A stretch of DNA of 64,000 bases from Avichristensenella sp031549905. Its GTDB lineage: Bacteria > Bacillota > Clostridia > Christensenellales > Aristaeellaceae. The DNA lies in NCBI GenBank assembly GCA_031549905.1, contig JAVBPC010000011.1:1-64000 (forward strand), read 5' to 3'. This document shows, piece by piece, positions 35,733 to 43,974 of this stretch (position 1 is its first letter; every line of letters begins with the position of its first letter). The notes beneath the pieces are model-generated. The model searched no databases. It was not told the origin of the DNA and saw nothing but the letters and a program-made list of their open reading frames with translations. The position numbers and the translations under genes are program-made.

Positions 35733-35766
35733 AACTGCACCTGCTTTCATCAATAGGCATTGTCTG

Positions 35767-35988
35767 CTATGAGCCTATCACATGCGCCATTGGGTGTAAA
35801 GCCCCGATGGCAGTGTTTGCGGCATTGCCGTAGGGCCCGAGATAACCGGAGCCAGCAATGAATATCCGATCTATAATATTGTACAGCGCACCCACAAGCA
35901 GCGAGATGATACAGGGGATTGGGAATTTGCGCATGAGCTTTGACAGACCCTCAGTTTCAAGAAACCGGTTCGCGGTTGACTGTTCCAA
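35767..35988 (-). pseudogene. MATE efflux transporter remnant (N-terminus only)
   Basis: The 74 codons match the first ~70 residues of MATE family transporters: LETEGLSKLMRKFPIPCII, GALYNIIDRIFIAG and YLGPYGNAANTAIGALHPM. Full-length members have about 450 residues; here a stop follows and no downstream remainder exists before the methyltransferase gene. A TTG start at 35988 has GGAGGCAGATCAGC upstream, so the original ribosome site survives. The gene has been truncated by deletion. Confidence 0.8.
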
Positions 35989-36016
35989 GCTGATCTGCCT
36001 CCGTTGTTTTCTGCAC

Positions 36017-36049
36017 AAAAAAACGCGCAAGTCCGTTTGGACCTACGCG
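36017..36049 (-). terminator. Intrinsic terminator after cupin gene
   Basis: CGCGCAAGTCC (36024-36034) and GGACCTACGCG (36039-36049) form a hairpin with a GTTT loop; seven T follow on the minus strand (36023-36017). Read on the minus strand the stem starts GCGCGTAGG, as in the terminator at 13027-13074. Confidence 0.7.
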
Positions 36050-36133
36050 CTCTTTGCTACTCAACATCTGGACTTACAGCACATTGGTTCATGCATTTGC
36101 CAACCAAAGATTTGGCAACGGCACGTCCGTTTT

Positions 36134-36535
36134 TTACCCATTCATCCAGGAAGCCTTGAACTGGCTGATTACGCCATCATCGTTTGTAGCCTGGGTCAGG
36201 CTGCCCGCCTGTGCCTGGATGCAGATGTATACCAGGTCTTCGTCGCCCGCCTTGATGGCCCTTTCCCCTTGGGGCGCAACACGAATGACGCTCCCCTCCC
36301 GGATAGCAAACTCATCGCCGTCCACCATGAACGTGCCGCTGCCGCTAACGACAATATACACTTCCTCATTCAACTTGTGCGTGTGAACGAACGGTAAAAA
36401 CTTTCCGGCAGGCGCGTAATTAAACGAAATCTCACTGCCCGTAAGGCCTGCTTCCTGCCCTGCCATAACCCGTCCCTTTGCGCTCAAATCCCCTTTGAAC
36501 GTGCCAACATTCATCAAACCATAGTTCTTCCCCAT
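36134..36535 (-). CDS. Cupin-domain protein
   Basis: A 133-residue single cupin. Motif 1 reads FVHTHKLNEEVYIVVSGSG with the metal-binding HxH and Glu; motif 2 is less conserved (IREGSVIRVAPQGERAI, with no clear His). Small cupins like this have varied or unknown functions. The gene is divergent from an Rrf2 regulator gene, which probably controls it. AAGGAGGATTTTCAA precedes the ATG. Confidence 0.85.
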   Translation of the reverse strand: MGKNYGLMNVGTFKGDLSAKGRVMAGQEAGLTGSEISFNYAPAGKFLPFVHTHKLNEEVYIVVSGSGTFMVDGDEFAIREGSVIRVAPQGERAIKAGDEDLVYICIQAQAGSLTQATNDDGVISQFKASWMNG

Positions 36536-36582
36536 TTGAAAATCCTCCTTGATTGTCCATTCGATGTAACTCGAATGCCTAC

Positions 36583-36648
36583 ATTATAGCACACTCTGAT
36601 GCAATGTCAATACCTACAACTTGAGTTTCTACAAAAATATGATATACT
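36583..36648. promoter_or_regulatory. Divergent promoters between cupin and Rrf2 genes
   Basis: For the cupin gene (minus): TTGACA (36610-36605), 16 bases, TATAAT (36588-36583). For the Rrf2 gene (plus): TTGAGT (36621-36626), 16 bases, TATACT (36643-36648). Repeats CCTACAACTTGAGTTTCTAC and AACTCGAATGCCTAC in this gap are candidate Rrf2 sites. Confidence 0.65.
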
Positions 36649-36666
36649 TAGTTTAGAGGTGAGCAA

Positions 36667-37113
36667 ATGCGCATCAGCATCAAGTGTTCGTCGGCGGTTC
36701 ATGTTCTGCTTATGATAGCCATGCTGCCGGGCACATGCAAAATCACGAGTGAACTGCTGGCTTCCAGCGTGGGAAGCAACCCGGTAGAAATACGCAAGCT
36801 GCTAAGCGATATGAAAAGGGCGGGCATGATTCACGTTGCCCGCGGCCTTGGCGGCGCTACACTTATGAAGGAGCCAAAGGACATCACCCTTTTGGATATC
36901 TACGACGCAGTTGACCCCAAATCCCTTGATGACCTGATTGGTGTGCACAGTCACCCGGCCATGCAATGTCCCTTTGGCAAAAACATAAGTGACCTGCTTG
37001 CCGAACCCTACGCGGAGATCGGCGAGGTGGTGCGGCTCAAAATGGCCTCGATCACCTTGGAGCAGCTATGCCACCGGCTGAAGGAGATGGAACCGGGCAT
37101 TACGGAAAGTTGA
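36667..37113 (+). CDS. Rrf2-family transcriptional regulator
   Basis: A 148-residue Rrf2/YwnA-type winged-helix repressor. The HTH covers ITSELLASSVGSNPVEIRKLLSDMKRAGMI followed by the wing ARGLGGATLMKEPKDITLLDIYDAV. The Fe-S ligand triplet of IscR/NsrR is not present; only one cysteine occurs in HPAMQCPFGKN, as in YwnA-type thiol or small-molecule sensors. GAGGTGAGCAA precedes the ATG. Confidence 0.88.
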   Translation: MRISIKCSSAVHVLLMIAMLPGTCKITSELLASSVGSNPVEIRKLLSDMKRAGMIHVARGLGGATLMKEPKDITLLDIYDAVDPKSLDDLIGVHSHPAMQCPFGKNISDLLAEPYAEIGEVVRLKMASITLEQLCHRLKEMEPGITES

Positions 37114-37194
37114 GCCAGTGCCAAATCATTTTTCATTGGCGGTAACTTGCGCTGTAAGGGGTACAGTGAAGGGTACAAGCCCAAAAACGGCATG

Positions 37195-37232
37195 AAAAAA
37201 GTCTTGAAAACTTTGATTTTCAAGGCTTTTTT
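37195..37232 (+). terminator. Bidirectional terminator, left edge of AT-rich island
   Basis: AAAAAAGTCTTGAAAA pairs with TTTTCAAGGCTTTTTT (one G-U pair) around a 6-base loop. It ends the Rrf2 transcript and could also end minus-strand transcription from the island. The rest of 37233-37361 holds a ribosome-site-like AAGGAGG without a reading frame behind it. Confidence 0.65.
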
Positions 37233-37361
37233 GATGTATAAACCGTAATGGATTCATACAATTAAACGATACGCCCTTTCGCTTTCTTTCAAGGAGGATT
37301 TAGGTGCATTGTTAAACGCACTATTCCTACCACAATAAGTTTTCTGCGCTATCCACTCCCC

Positions 37362-37886
37362 TTAATCAGGATACCATTTGCACGAACACATTGTGCCCAA
37401 ATTAACGCGCATTACATACTCATCTTCTTTGGCGTAATCATCTACTAACCGCCGGGAAAACATGGGGTTAGGTCTGGCCCCAACCTTCTTCAGAAGCTCG
37501 GCGACTGGAAAAAATGTATGCTTGTATGCTCCTGACTTTTGTAAATGAGCAAACCCCAAGGCTTCTGATGTATCACAAATCAGGAGAAAACCCGTCGATG
37601 TTTTGAATCTCTCGGCACAGAACAAACGGCCGGTAAAGCTCGCAATCTTTCCATCATTTCTGCGTGAGCAGGAACGAAAGAGCAACGGTCTCCCAGGTGG
37701 CATGTAATTCTTAAGAACAGCATCCCAAATATCATAGAATCCCTTTGTCTTCTCCTCGGGGCCTGTCAGAATCCAATTGCCAATAAATGCTGACGCTTCC
37801 TTAGTGATTGGTGCATCATTAACCATAACATCAACCAGGTTTTTTGCAATCTCGTTTTTCTGTGTATTGGTCCACCGATATGCCAT
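37362..37886 (-). CDS. ADP-ribosyltransferase-like small protein
   Basis: A 174-residue protein without recognised annotation. The order of motifs fits the R-S-E class of ADP-ribosyltransferases: an aromatic-Arg strand (PLLFRSC, Arg71), SFTGRLFCAERF (Ser83, Thr85, with the usual AxxF spacing) and a late ExE (Glu154-Asp-Glu156 followed by YVMRVNLGT). The helical N-terminus ending in LKNYMPPGR also suits the fold. GGGTGGAAT precedes the ATG. It lies 58 bases after the helicase gene and would be a toxin-like effector of the island; this is an inference from motifs only. Confidence 0.5.
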   Translation of the reverse strand: MAYRWTNTQKNEIAKNLVDVMVNDAPITKEASAFIGNWILTGPEEKTKGFYDIWDAVLKNYMPPGRPLLFRSCSRRNDGKIASFTGRLFCAERFKTSTGFLLICDTSEALGFAHLQKSGAYKHTFFPVAELLKKVGARPNPMFSRRLVDDYAKEDEYVMRVNLGTMCSCKWYPD

Positions 37887-37944
37887 ATTCCACCCACATC
37901 TATATTGATATTGATCTTATTTCTATTCAAAAGGTAGCACCGAT

Positions 37945-39030
37945 TCACGGACTGCTCCATTTGAGAATTGATTGAATCGATGCGGGTCGGGCTCTTAAAA
38001 AGGCTACGCTGAATCTGGCCCGAGTAATCGCAACATATAATTTCTCTTTGGTGGCCTCAATTTTAGCAATGTCGCCGCACCCAAGAAACTTTTCGATAGG
38101 GCCTGTGGGTATAATGACGACATGATTATATGTTTGCCCTTTAACGACACCGAAATTTCTCATGGGCAATCCCATCGCTTTTTTTGCTGCGGCTATATTG
38201 TAACCCAAGATTTGCGGTGTGTACAATTCACAGTATCTATGCAAATCAGCCGGGTCTAATGTATAAAGTCCAATATGACTATGCTCACCTTTGTTAAGCG
38301 ATGTTGTTTGGGGAAGCGTGGGAAAAAGAGAATCTGAAAAGTCACAGATACTCTGAATACACCGATATGAACGATTAAGCAGCTTAACTTCCCCATACCC
38401 TTTTGCCTGCAAATGAGTAAACCATGAATATATGTCGTCAGAGAATTTTTTGTTTTTCATGGATTGCGATGTACTATAGGTCCTTTGCCTAACATCGCCG
38501 ACCATAATGACTTTAATCTTTGATTTCAGGAGCAACCCAATGAAATCCAGATCCCAACCAGAAATATCTTGTGCCTCGTCTAAAATAAAAACGTCAATGA
38601 GTTGCTCAAGGCGTTGAACAACCAAACCACCGGACTGCACATTACACCGATAGGCAAAGTCGGACATTTTGTCGCTATAAATGTGCGTTTTATCAGAAAG
38701 ATAAAAGGGTCGGATATCATCTCTGCGTTTGAATTTCGCCGAGATAAAGGGAACAAAATGGAGATTTTCAATCCGCTCATCGGAATACAAAAAGTTTTGA
38801 TACGGCCGGACACATTCTGCCAGCAAGAAAGAAAACCAACTCATTATTGTGACGTTTTGCGGCTGAACGCCATTAATGGCGCTAATTGTTTTTTGGAGAA
38901 GCGTCGTGTTTTCATGGGTATATGTTGTCAACAAGATTTTTTTCGTAGGATTATTTACGGCATAATCCGAAACCATTGTAGTTTTTCCGGCGCCTGCAGA
39001 CGCCAAATAGAACTCATTATCGTATGGCAT
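37945..39030 (-). CDS. UvrD-like helicase, GajB-like
   Basis: A compact 361-residue superfamily 1 helicase. Motif I SAGAGKTT (11-18), motif II VFILDEAQD (147-155), motif III VIMVGDVRQ, motif IV/V region NRSYRC and VVKGQTYNHVVII, and motif VI YVAITRARFSVAF are all present. Known GajB proteins are longer (~490 residues), so the 1B/2B subdomains are reduced. It overlaps the OLD gene by 14 bases. Class 2 OLD nucleases are encoded next to UvrD-like helicases; together this is the Gabija defence arrangement. Confidence 0.78.
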   Translation of the reverse strand: MPYDNEFYLASAGAGKTTMVSDYAVNNPTKKILLTTYTHENTTLLQKTISAINGVQPQNVTIMSWFSFLLAECVRPYQNFLYSDERIENLHFVPFISAKFKRRDDIRPFYLSDKTHIYSDKMSDFAYRCNVQSGGLVVQRLEQLIDVFILDEAQDISGWDLDFIGLLLKSKIKVIMVGDVRQRTYSTSQSMKNKKFSDDIYSWFTHLQAKGYGEVKLLNRSYRCIQSICDFSDSLFPTLPQTTSLNKGEHSHIGLYTLDPADLHRYCELYTPQILGYNIAAAKKAMGLPMRNFGVVKGQTYNHVVIIPTGPIEKFLGCGDIAKIEATKEKLYVAITRARFSVAFLRARPASIQSILKWSSP

Positions 39031-40617
39031 CGAGAATATACTCGGGAATCGTCACTCCCGATCCTTTCTCAAATAGTACAAGAGCGCAATCGGCTTTATG
39101 CTTAGACATATAGTCTACCATTTCTGCTTCCGTAGCACAGGTTTTCCCTAGCAACGTATTGAGTGCTGGCAATCCGTTCGCCCTCACCATTTGAGGTTCT
39201 AACGTGGGATAATCATTATCTTTTGCAATACAAATGAGGATGTTCTCGTGTCCCGCGTAGTCAGCATACCGCGTCACAGCCGCCTCATAGTCACCGTCAT
39301 TATCCGTAACCACAGAAATGTTTTTTTTGAGTTTGGCGGCAATCTCCATGAAACGCTTGAATGCAAGGCCGCCCACAGTAATTATGTCAATCCCATCATC
39401 TAAGGGTAATTTGCTATGAAGCTGAAGGTAAGCCTTTTGAACAATTAGTTCATCTGAACGCCCTTCGACCAAAATAGAACGCTCCGCAATGATCATACGA
39501 AGGGTATCATAGCCAGGCAGCTTCTGAAAGAAGTCTTTTGTTCCTGCGTCTACACAATTCATTGTGGCCGCGTGTTCGCCATTCAAAAAGATTACTTTAT
39601 TGACACCTATCTTGTTCATCAAAAAAGTGCTATGCGTTGTTATAATAAGCTGTTTCTCGCAGCATGCTTTTATAAGGCTATGAACTAGCTTGTTCAGATT
39701 TGTGTAAGAAAGATTTGTTTCCGGCTCCTCTATCATCACTAGTTGAGACTTTTCCATTTTTGTTTGCAACGCAAGCTTTGTCTTTATTGAGCCCTGTTCG
39801 CCTTTTCCAATATGCCTAAAAGGGATATCATCGATATACAAAGTCAAGTTGGAATCCCAATTGCTGCGTGCAGACACATCTATGGATACCGATAAGCCTC
39901 TATCCGTAACTTCATCTTTATTAGCTGAAATGCGATCGTTTATCTTCTTCATGCTTTCTTGACTTGCAAATGTTTCTTTTTGCTTGCGGTAAAGAAGAGA
40001 CAACAAAGCACTTTCAGATTTTTCCAGAGTATCTTCAATGATTTTCGCAATGTACTTGTCGGAGCCACTTTGCAGCGTCTGATCAGATCGATCAAGAAGC
40101 ATGACCTTCGACGGTAATTGTGAGAACTTAAAAGTGTTGTGAGCAAAAGATAGCCAAATACATGAGTAATACTCTATTGGCACAGTGCGCACTTCTGCTG
40201 GATCGTTTATATACTCTTTGTATTCCTGCGAAAAGTCGTTATCAAAGGCAACCCGCAAAAACATTCCTGCACAGTCACGGCGCTCGGAATTATTGCTACC
40301 CTTATACTGAGCCAGCTCGCCTTCGACATCTTCCTTGAGGAAAATCTCAATAAAAATTTCGGGTAATGGTGCTGCAGGGTTTGTTTGCAGCTCCTCAACA
40401 TACTGTTTGACCGCTCCCATGCTAAATAAATATGGGGACAACTCATATTGAATGTGCCTGCCAGACAACTGCGCTGTCATCCCCAAATTGATCGCTTCCA
40501 GAAGTGTCGATTTCCCAGCCTCATTATTCCCAACAATAATATTCAAGTCATGATTAAACACCATCGTGAAATCACGAAAATTTTGTAGTTTTTGATTTTT
40601 ATCTTTTCAATTCCCAA
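39017..40617 (-). CDS. OLD-family ATPase-nuclease, GajA-like, 5' frameshift
   Basis: An ATP-binding OLD nuclease with TOPRIM domain. From ATG 40564: Walker A VGNNEAGKST (11-20), Walker B LVMIEEPE (275-282), H-loop TTHS, TOPRIM Glu in ILVEGRSDE and DxD in VTDNDGD. The natural start appears to be TTG 40617 behind GAGGAG, reading LGIEKIKIKNYKIF, but this frame leaves the main one at about 40577-40580, where the main frame reads RDFTMVFNHDL. One missing T in a run of four would join them. So the gene is frameshifted, mis-sequenced, or starts internally at 40564. Partner of the UvrD-like gene. Confidence 0.78.
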
Positions 40618-40673
40618 CGCTCTACACTCCTCATGCACTTATGTGACTTGTTAATAATTTATATTTACATATT

Positions 40674-40686
40674 TGATATTATATCA
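40674..40686 (-). promoter_or_regulatory. Extended -10 promoter with palindrome for OLD gene
   Basis: TGATAT-T-ATATCA is a perfect 13-bp palindrome. On the minus strand it contains TGATATAAT, an extended -10 element, about 60 bases before the TTG start of the OLD gene. It would allow the nuclease-helicase pair to be transcribed separately from the upstream genes. Confidence 0.5.
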
Positions 40687-40714
40687 TATATTCTCTTGAT
40701 GCTCACGTTGGCAA

Positions 40715-41401
40715 TCAAAAAGATAGTGTTTGCGAAACCACCCTTTGATTGCCAGACGTATCCGCACCTCTTCTATTTGCCGCCGTGATAAAGAGTTTCT
40801 GTTTTAATATTTTTTTCACGGGCATTGGCACTCGTTTACACTCACTTATCGTTTCGATAACCAAATCACGAATTGATATATTCCTTGCTATCTGTTTTTG
40901 CAACCCTTTGACATCTATTTCACACTTTGCCGCCTTAATTAAAGCCGACATAAAGCGCGGAAATGAGTCTATGTAGCCCTGTCGAATGCCGTGTTCAATT
41001 TCTATAGCCATGTAATTCTTAAAAGAAACGCCACTCCTTGAATCCACTTGAGATTGTAAAACAATCAGTTCACTCTCGCTATTGTAAGACCAAGAGGGAA
41101 GCCTGTTTTCAAGCTCTATTATACACTGACAAAACGCTTTATCGCTATAAAACCAGGTTTCATTGTTCGTTCCCCGAACCTCCTTCATATCGGGGTATCT
41201 GTCCAGATCAAAAAATCGAGAGTACCCTGGCGCAAATATCGTACAATACTTACCTGATGAATAATGCAAAAAATTGAACTGTCTAATAATTGCGTCCCCG
41301 TCGCTGTCACCTGGCTTAACAAGCAGTATACAGACAACTCTTTTTTCATTGATGAGTTTTTGCTGTTGATCCAATTCCTCTAATGTCATAGCTGGGTACA
41401 T
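40715..41401 (-). CDS. Unknown 228-residue protein of defence island
   Basis: No family recognised. No signal peptide or membrane segment. The N-terminal ~100 residues look like an alpha/beta domain (RVVCILLVKPGDSDGDAII, HYSSGKYCTIFAPGYSRFF), and the C-terminal ~80 residues are helical and basic (GLQKQIARNISIRDLVIETI, MPVKKILKQKLFITAANRRG). AGGGTGATCAATT precedes the ATG. It sits between the exonuclease and OLD genes on the same strand and may be a sensor or accessory part of the system. Confidence 0.65.
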   Translation of the reverse strand: MYPAMTLEELDQQQKLINEKRVVCILLVKPGDSDGDAIIRQFNFLHYSSGKYCTIFAPGYSRFFDLDRYPDMKEVRGTNNETWFYSDKAFCQCIIELENRLPSWSYNSESELIVLQSQVDSRSGVSFKNYMAIEIEHGIRQGYIDSFPRFMSALIKAAKCEIDVKGLQKQIARNISIRDLVIETISECKRVPMPVKKILKQKLFITAANRRGADTSGNQRVVSQTLSF

Positions 41402-41534
41402 AATTGATCACCCTATCTGCTTTTGTTGTCCCGAAGAAGCTGTTTCCAACATTATACAGTCCCCTTGCCATGCAAGCAACCCTGATCAAAAAACAGCATT
41501 TACCCCAAGCCTGATAGCTCGAAATAGATGACTG

Positions 41535-43385
41535 CTAATTTTTATACTTCCAGCAGTATCCGCCCGCATGTTTTTGTATACCTTTAGCTGCATCTCTTAT
41601 ACTCTTGGTACTGATACCTACTTTTATAGCAGCAGAAGAAACCGTTTCAAATTCTTCAATCACGGTCCCGTCATCTGTCATTTGGATAATCGCGCGACCT
41701 TGTATCGGTTTGGGCACAAAACTCTTAACCTCGGCTTCTTTTACTTTTTGTGCCATAGCTTGAGCTTTTTCCTGCACCTTACGCGCCGTTTCCTGCTGAA
41801 TATATAATAACTTGATCGCCTTATTCCTTCGCGCCTCCATTACTCCGCCATCAGAAGGTGGCATACGCTCGATAGCTTCTTCCAGAATTTCAATTTCGTT
41901 ATCGTAATCCTTTATTTGTCGATATGCTTTGGCATATGACTCATACAAGGCCGGTGCCTCATAACCATTGTAGCGTGCTTGATCAAATAAACTAATCGCC
42001 TCACTAATCCTTCCTTCCTTTCGTACTCCCTCACCACGCTCCCAAAATGGATAACCCGCGTCGAAGCCGCGCTCCCATTGCCCCAGATTTCGAACTTTAC
42101 TTAAGGGTACACGACTATGCTTCGCATTGATAATAACATCATCGCTAGTGATGACCGGCTCATCGCGCACACCTGCCAGAGTAAAATCATACTCACGATG
42201 CTCAGCATCAAACAACAAGTTTTCCACATCTGTGTGAGATAGCGCCATTAAACTGCTAACAACCTTTTCAGCTTCGCGTTTGGCATAACCACTCATGCCG
42301 ATATAGCTCTGCATTGAATTATAGCAATCAGAATAGGTTTCAAAAATATGCCGCGATAGCGGCTCCAAATCAGAAGGCTTAATAAAATATAGGCGACAGT
42401 TTGTGGTGCCACCTTCGCTGGCCGTGCATGCTTCTTTGGGAATTTTTGTAGTCTCGGCAGCTCTATGGTTGACAACAATATACTTTCCCTTCTTGGAAAA
42501 CTTAAATTTTAGATATGTATATAGGCATGTAGCATCGACGTAGTTACTGCTGTTCTTACGGTATCTAAGCCAACGCGTATCCCCATTATTCGCCTCAATT
42601 ATCCTTTGGATATAAGCGCAGACCTCAAGTTCTTCTTGCGTTTGCCTTTCATGTTCGACTTGCTTCCGTTCCACCTCAATAACTACTGCGGCCGCATCCA
42701 AAATGCCACACAAGATCTTCCCGCAGTTTTCTGCATCAGAAGATGCTCTGTGTGCCGTATCATTGGTTAAGCCGAAGAAATCCTCTAACGTACCCTGCTT
42801 ATAGTTTTCAAGACCTCTCACATATTTTCTCGAAAGGCTTAGGGTATCAAGAAATCGAATCTCTGCATCGAAACCGAGCCTTGAAAGAGTATTGCATAGA
42901 AAATCAAAGTCAAATCTTGCATTATGCGCGCACATTATCGTTTTTCCGGCCAAAGCGTCACCTAAGAACTCTATAAGCTGTGAATATGCATCCTGCTCAA
43001 CTGGAGCCCCTTTTATCATCTCGTTTGTAATATGATTGACCGCAGACGCAGATGCAGGAATGCTAACCATGGGATTAACAAGTGTAGAAAAGAAACCCTT
43101 CGGTTTCCCATCGACAAATAGAACCGCACCAATTTCGATTATTCTATCTGTAAGTGGATTCAGGCCTGTTGTCTCCACATCAAAAGCGATAAATCTATCG
43201 CGAATCTGCTCTGCAACGTTTCCTTCCATTTCGACTTTCTCTGCCACCGCTTTTCCACGAGGTACAATACTTGGTGCCATCGGCTTCTTTTTACTCATCT
43301 GATTAACAAAAACACGCTGTTCCTCAGCAACGGAATGCTCCTCTAAAACTCGTTTTTTGTGTTTGAAGAAATCAATTAACCCCAT
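41535..43385 (-). CDS. DEDDh exonuclease with TPR-like middle and NUMOD-like C-terminus
   Basis: A 616-residue protein. Residues ~60-230 form a DnaQ-like 3'-5' exonuclease: Exo I FDVETTG (Asp69, Glu71), Exo II CAHNARFDFDFL, Exo III HRASSDAEN with the DEDDh histidine. The middle part is helical and includes a TPR-like stretch (AISLFDQARYNGYEAPALYE). The C-terminal ~55 residues (TDDGTVIEEFETVSSAAIKV, SIRDAAKGIQKHAGGYCWKY) match NUMOD1-type DNA-binding segments of homing endonucleases. GGAGGCGGCTATT precedes the ATG. It follows the XRE gene and probably shares its promoter. Confidence 0.8.
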   Translation of the reverse strand: MGLIDFFKHKKRVLEEHSVAEEQRVFVNQMSKKKPMAPSIVPRGKAVAEKVEMEGNVAEQIRDRFIAFDVETTGLNPLTDRIIEIGAVLFVDGKPKGFFSTLVNPMVSIPASASAVNHITNEMIKGAPVEQDAYSQLIEFLGDALAGKTIMCAHNARFDFDFLCNTLSRLGFDAEIRFLDTLSLSRKYVRGLENYKQGTLEDFFGLTNDTAHRASSDAENCGKILCGILDAAAVVIEVERKQVEHERQTQEELEVCAYIQRIIEANNGDTRWLRYRKNSSNYVDATCLYTYLKFKFSKKGKYIVVNHRAAETTKIPKEACTASEGGTTNCRLYFIKPSDLEPLSRHIFETYSDCYNSMQSYIGMSGYAKREAEKVVSSLMALSHTDVENLLFDAEHREYDFTLAGVRDEPVITSDDVIINAKHSRVPLSKVRNLGQWERGFDAGYPFWERGEGVRKEGRISEAISLFDQARYNGYEAPALYESYAKAYRQIKDYDNEIEILEEAIERMPPSDGGVMEARRNKAIKLLYIQQETARKVQEKAQAMAQKVKEAEVKSFVPKPIQGRAIIQMTDDGTVIEEFETVSSAAIKVGISTKSIRDAAKGIQKHAGGYCWKYKN

Positions 43386-43452
43386 AATAGCCGCCTCCTC
43401 ATTTGTATTTCTGTCTTCACGTTTTGCATCAAAACGAAAGTATCCTTATGCA

Positions 43453-43722
43453 TCACAGTTTATCGGAAGCAGTCACCTCGTCATCGACAAGAACATAACC
43501 CCCGTGATAATACTTGTTAATATCAAGTCCAAGGGCTTCAATAACCCTACAGGCAATAAGAAACGAGGATGAAGAAAGATTCCGTTCCCCAGATTCAAAG
43601 CGTTGATACTGTCGAAGTTGTATTTTCGCTCGATCCGCCACCTGTTGTTGTGTTAAACCGAGTTTCTCTCTATAATCCCGCAGAATCCATTTTTCTTCTA
43701 CCCGCATGACTTGCATTGCCAT
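43453..43722 (-). CDS. XRE-family HTH regulator
   Basis: An 89-residue Cro/CI-type repressor. The HTH spans REKLGLTQQQVADRAKIQLRQYQRFESGER; the C-terminal tail is short. The start at ATG 43722 follows GAGGTGGG. First gene of the island operon; the twin palindromes at 43760-43806 in its promoter are its most likely binding sites, giving autoregulation. Confidence 0.85.
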   Translation of the reverse strand: MAMQVMRVEEKWILRDYREKLGLTQQQVADRAKIQLRQYQRFESGERNLSSSSFLIACRVIEALGLDINKYYHGGYVLVDDEVTASDKL

Positions 43723-43753
43723 GAATGCCCACCTCGCATTCCATATTTTCTCT

Positions 43754-43806
43754 ATTCTACGACCAATCGGACGCAGAGTCAATGACTTTTTGCGACCGAT
43801 TGGTCG
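43754..43806 (-). promoter_or_regulatory. Promoter with twin operators
   Basis: Minus strand TTGACT (43782-43777), 17 bases, TAGAAT (43759-43754). Operator B CGACCGATTGGTCG (43793-43806) is a 5+5 palindrome; operator A CGACCAATCGGACG (43760-43773) matches it with one arm mismatch and lies exactly in the promoter spacer. Centres are 33 bp apart, three helical turns, on the same face. Confidence 0.75.
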
Positions 43807-43840
43807 TTATACAAGCCGTGTGAGAATTATGGAGACATAG

Positions 43841-43870
43841 AAAAACGGGCCTTGCTTCCGAAGCCCGTAC
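43841..43870 (-). terminator. Terminator after recombinase gene
   Basis: On the minus strand ACGGGCTT and AAGGCCCGT form a hairpin with one bulge, followed by TTTTT (43845-43841). It separates the prophage recombinase transcript from the defence island. Confidence 0.6.
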
Positions 43871-43974
43871 CGTTATCCCGACTACTAGATTCCTACTTCC
43901 ACCGTCTCCCCGTTCTTGAAAGCAATCGTCACCCTGTCCTTCGCGTGCACCATCACCTGCTGCACCGTGGCGTA

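Larger units (their letters stand above)
37240..43810 (-). other. AT-rich candidate phage-defence island
   Basis: Six minus-strand genes with clearly lower GC and different codon choice than both flanks: XRE regulator, DEDDh exonuclease, unknown protein, OLD-family nuclease, UvrD-like helicase and ADP-ribosyltransferase-like protein. The OLD-UvrD pair is the composition of Gabija anti-phage systems. It abuts a prophage recombinase. No integrase or terminal repeats of its own are evident. Confidence 0.65.

Noticed and set aside
37233..37361. Possible small gene behind AAGGAGG at about 37290
   Set aside because: The frame after the ribosome-like site closes within four codons, so it is at most a remnant.
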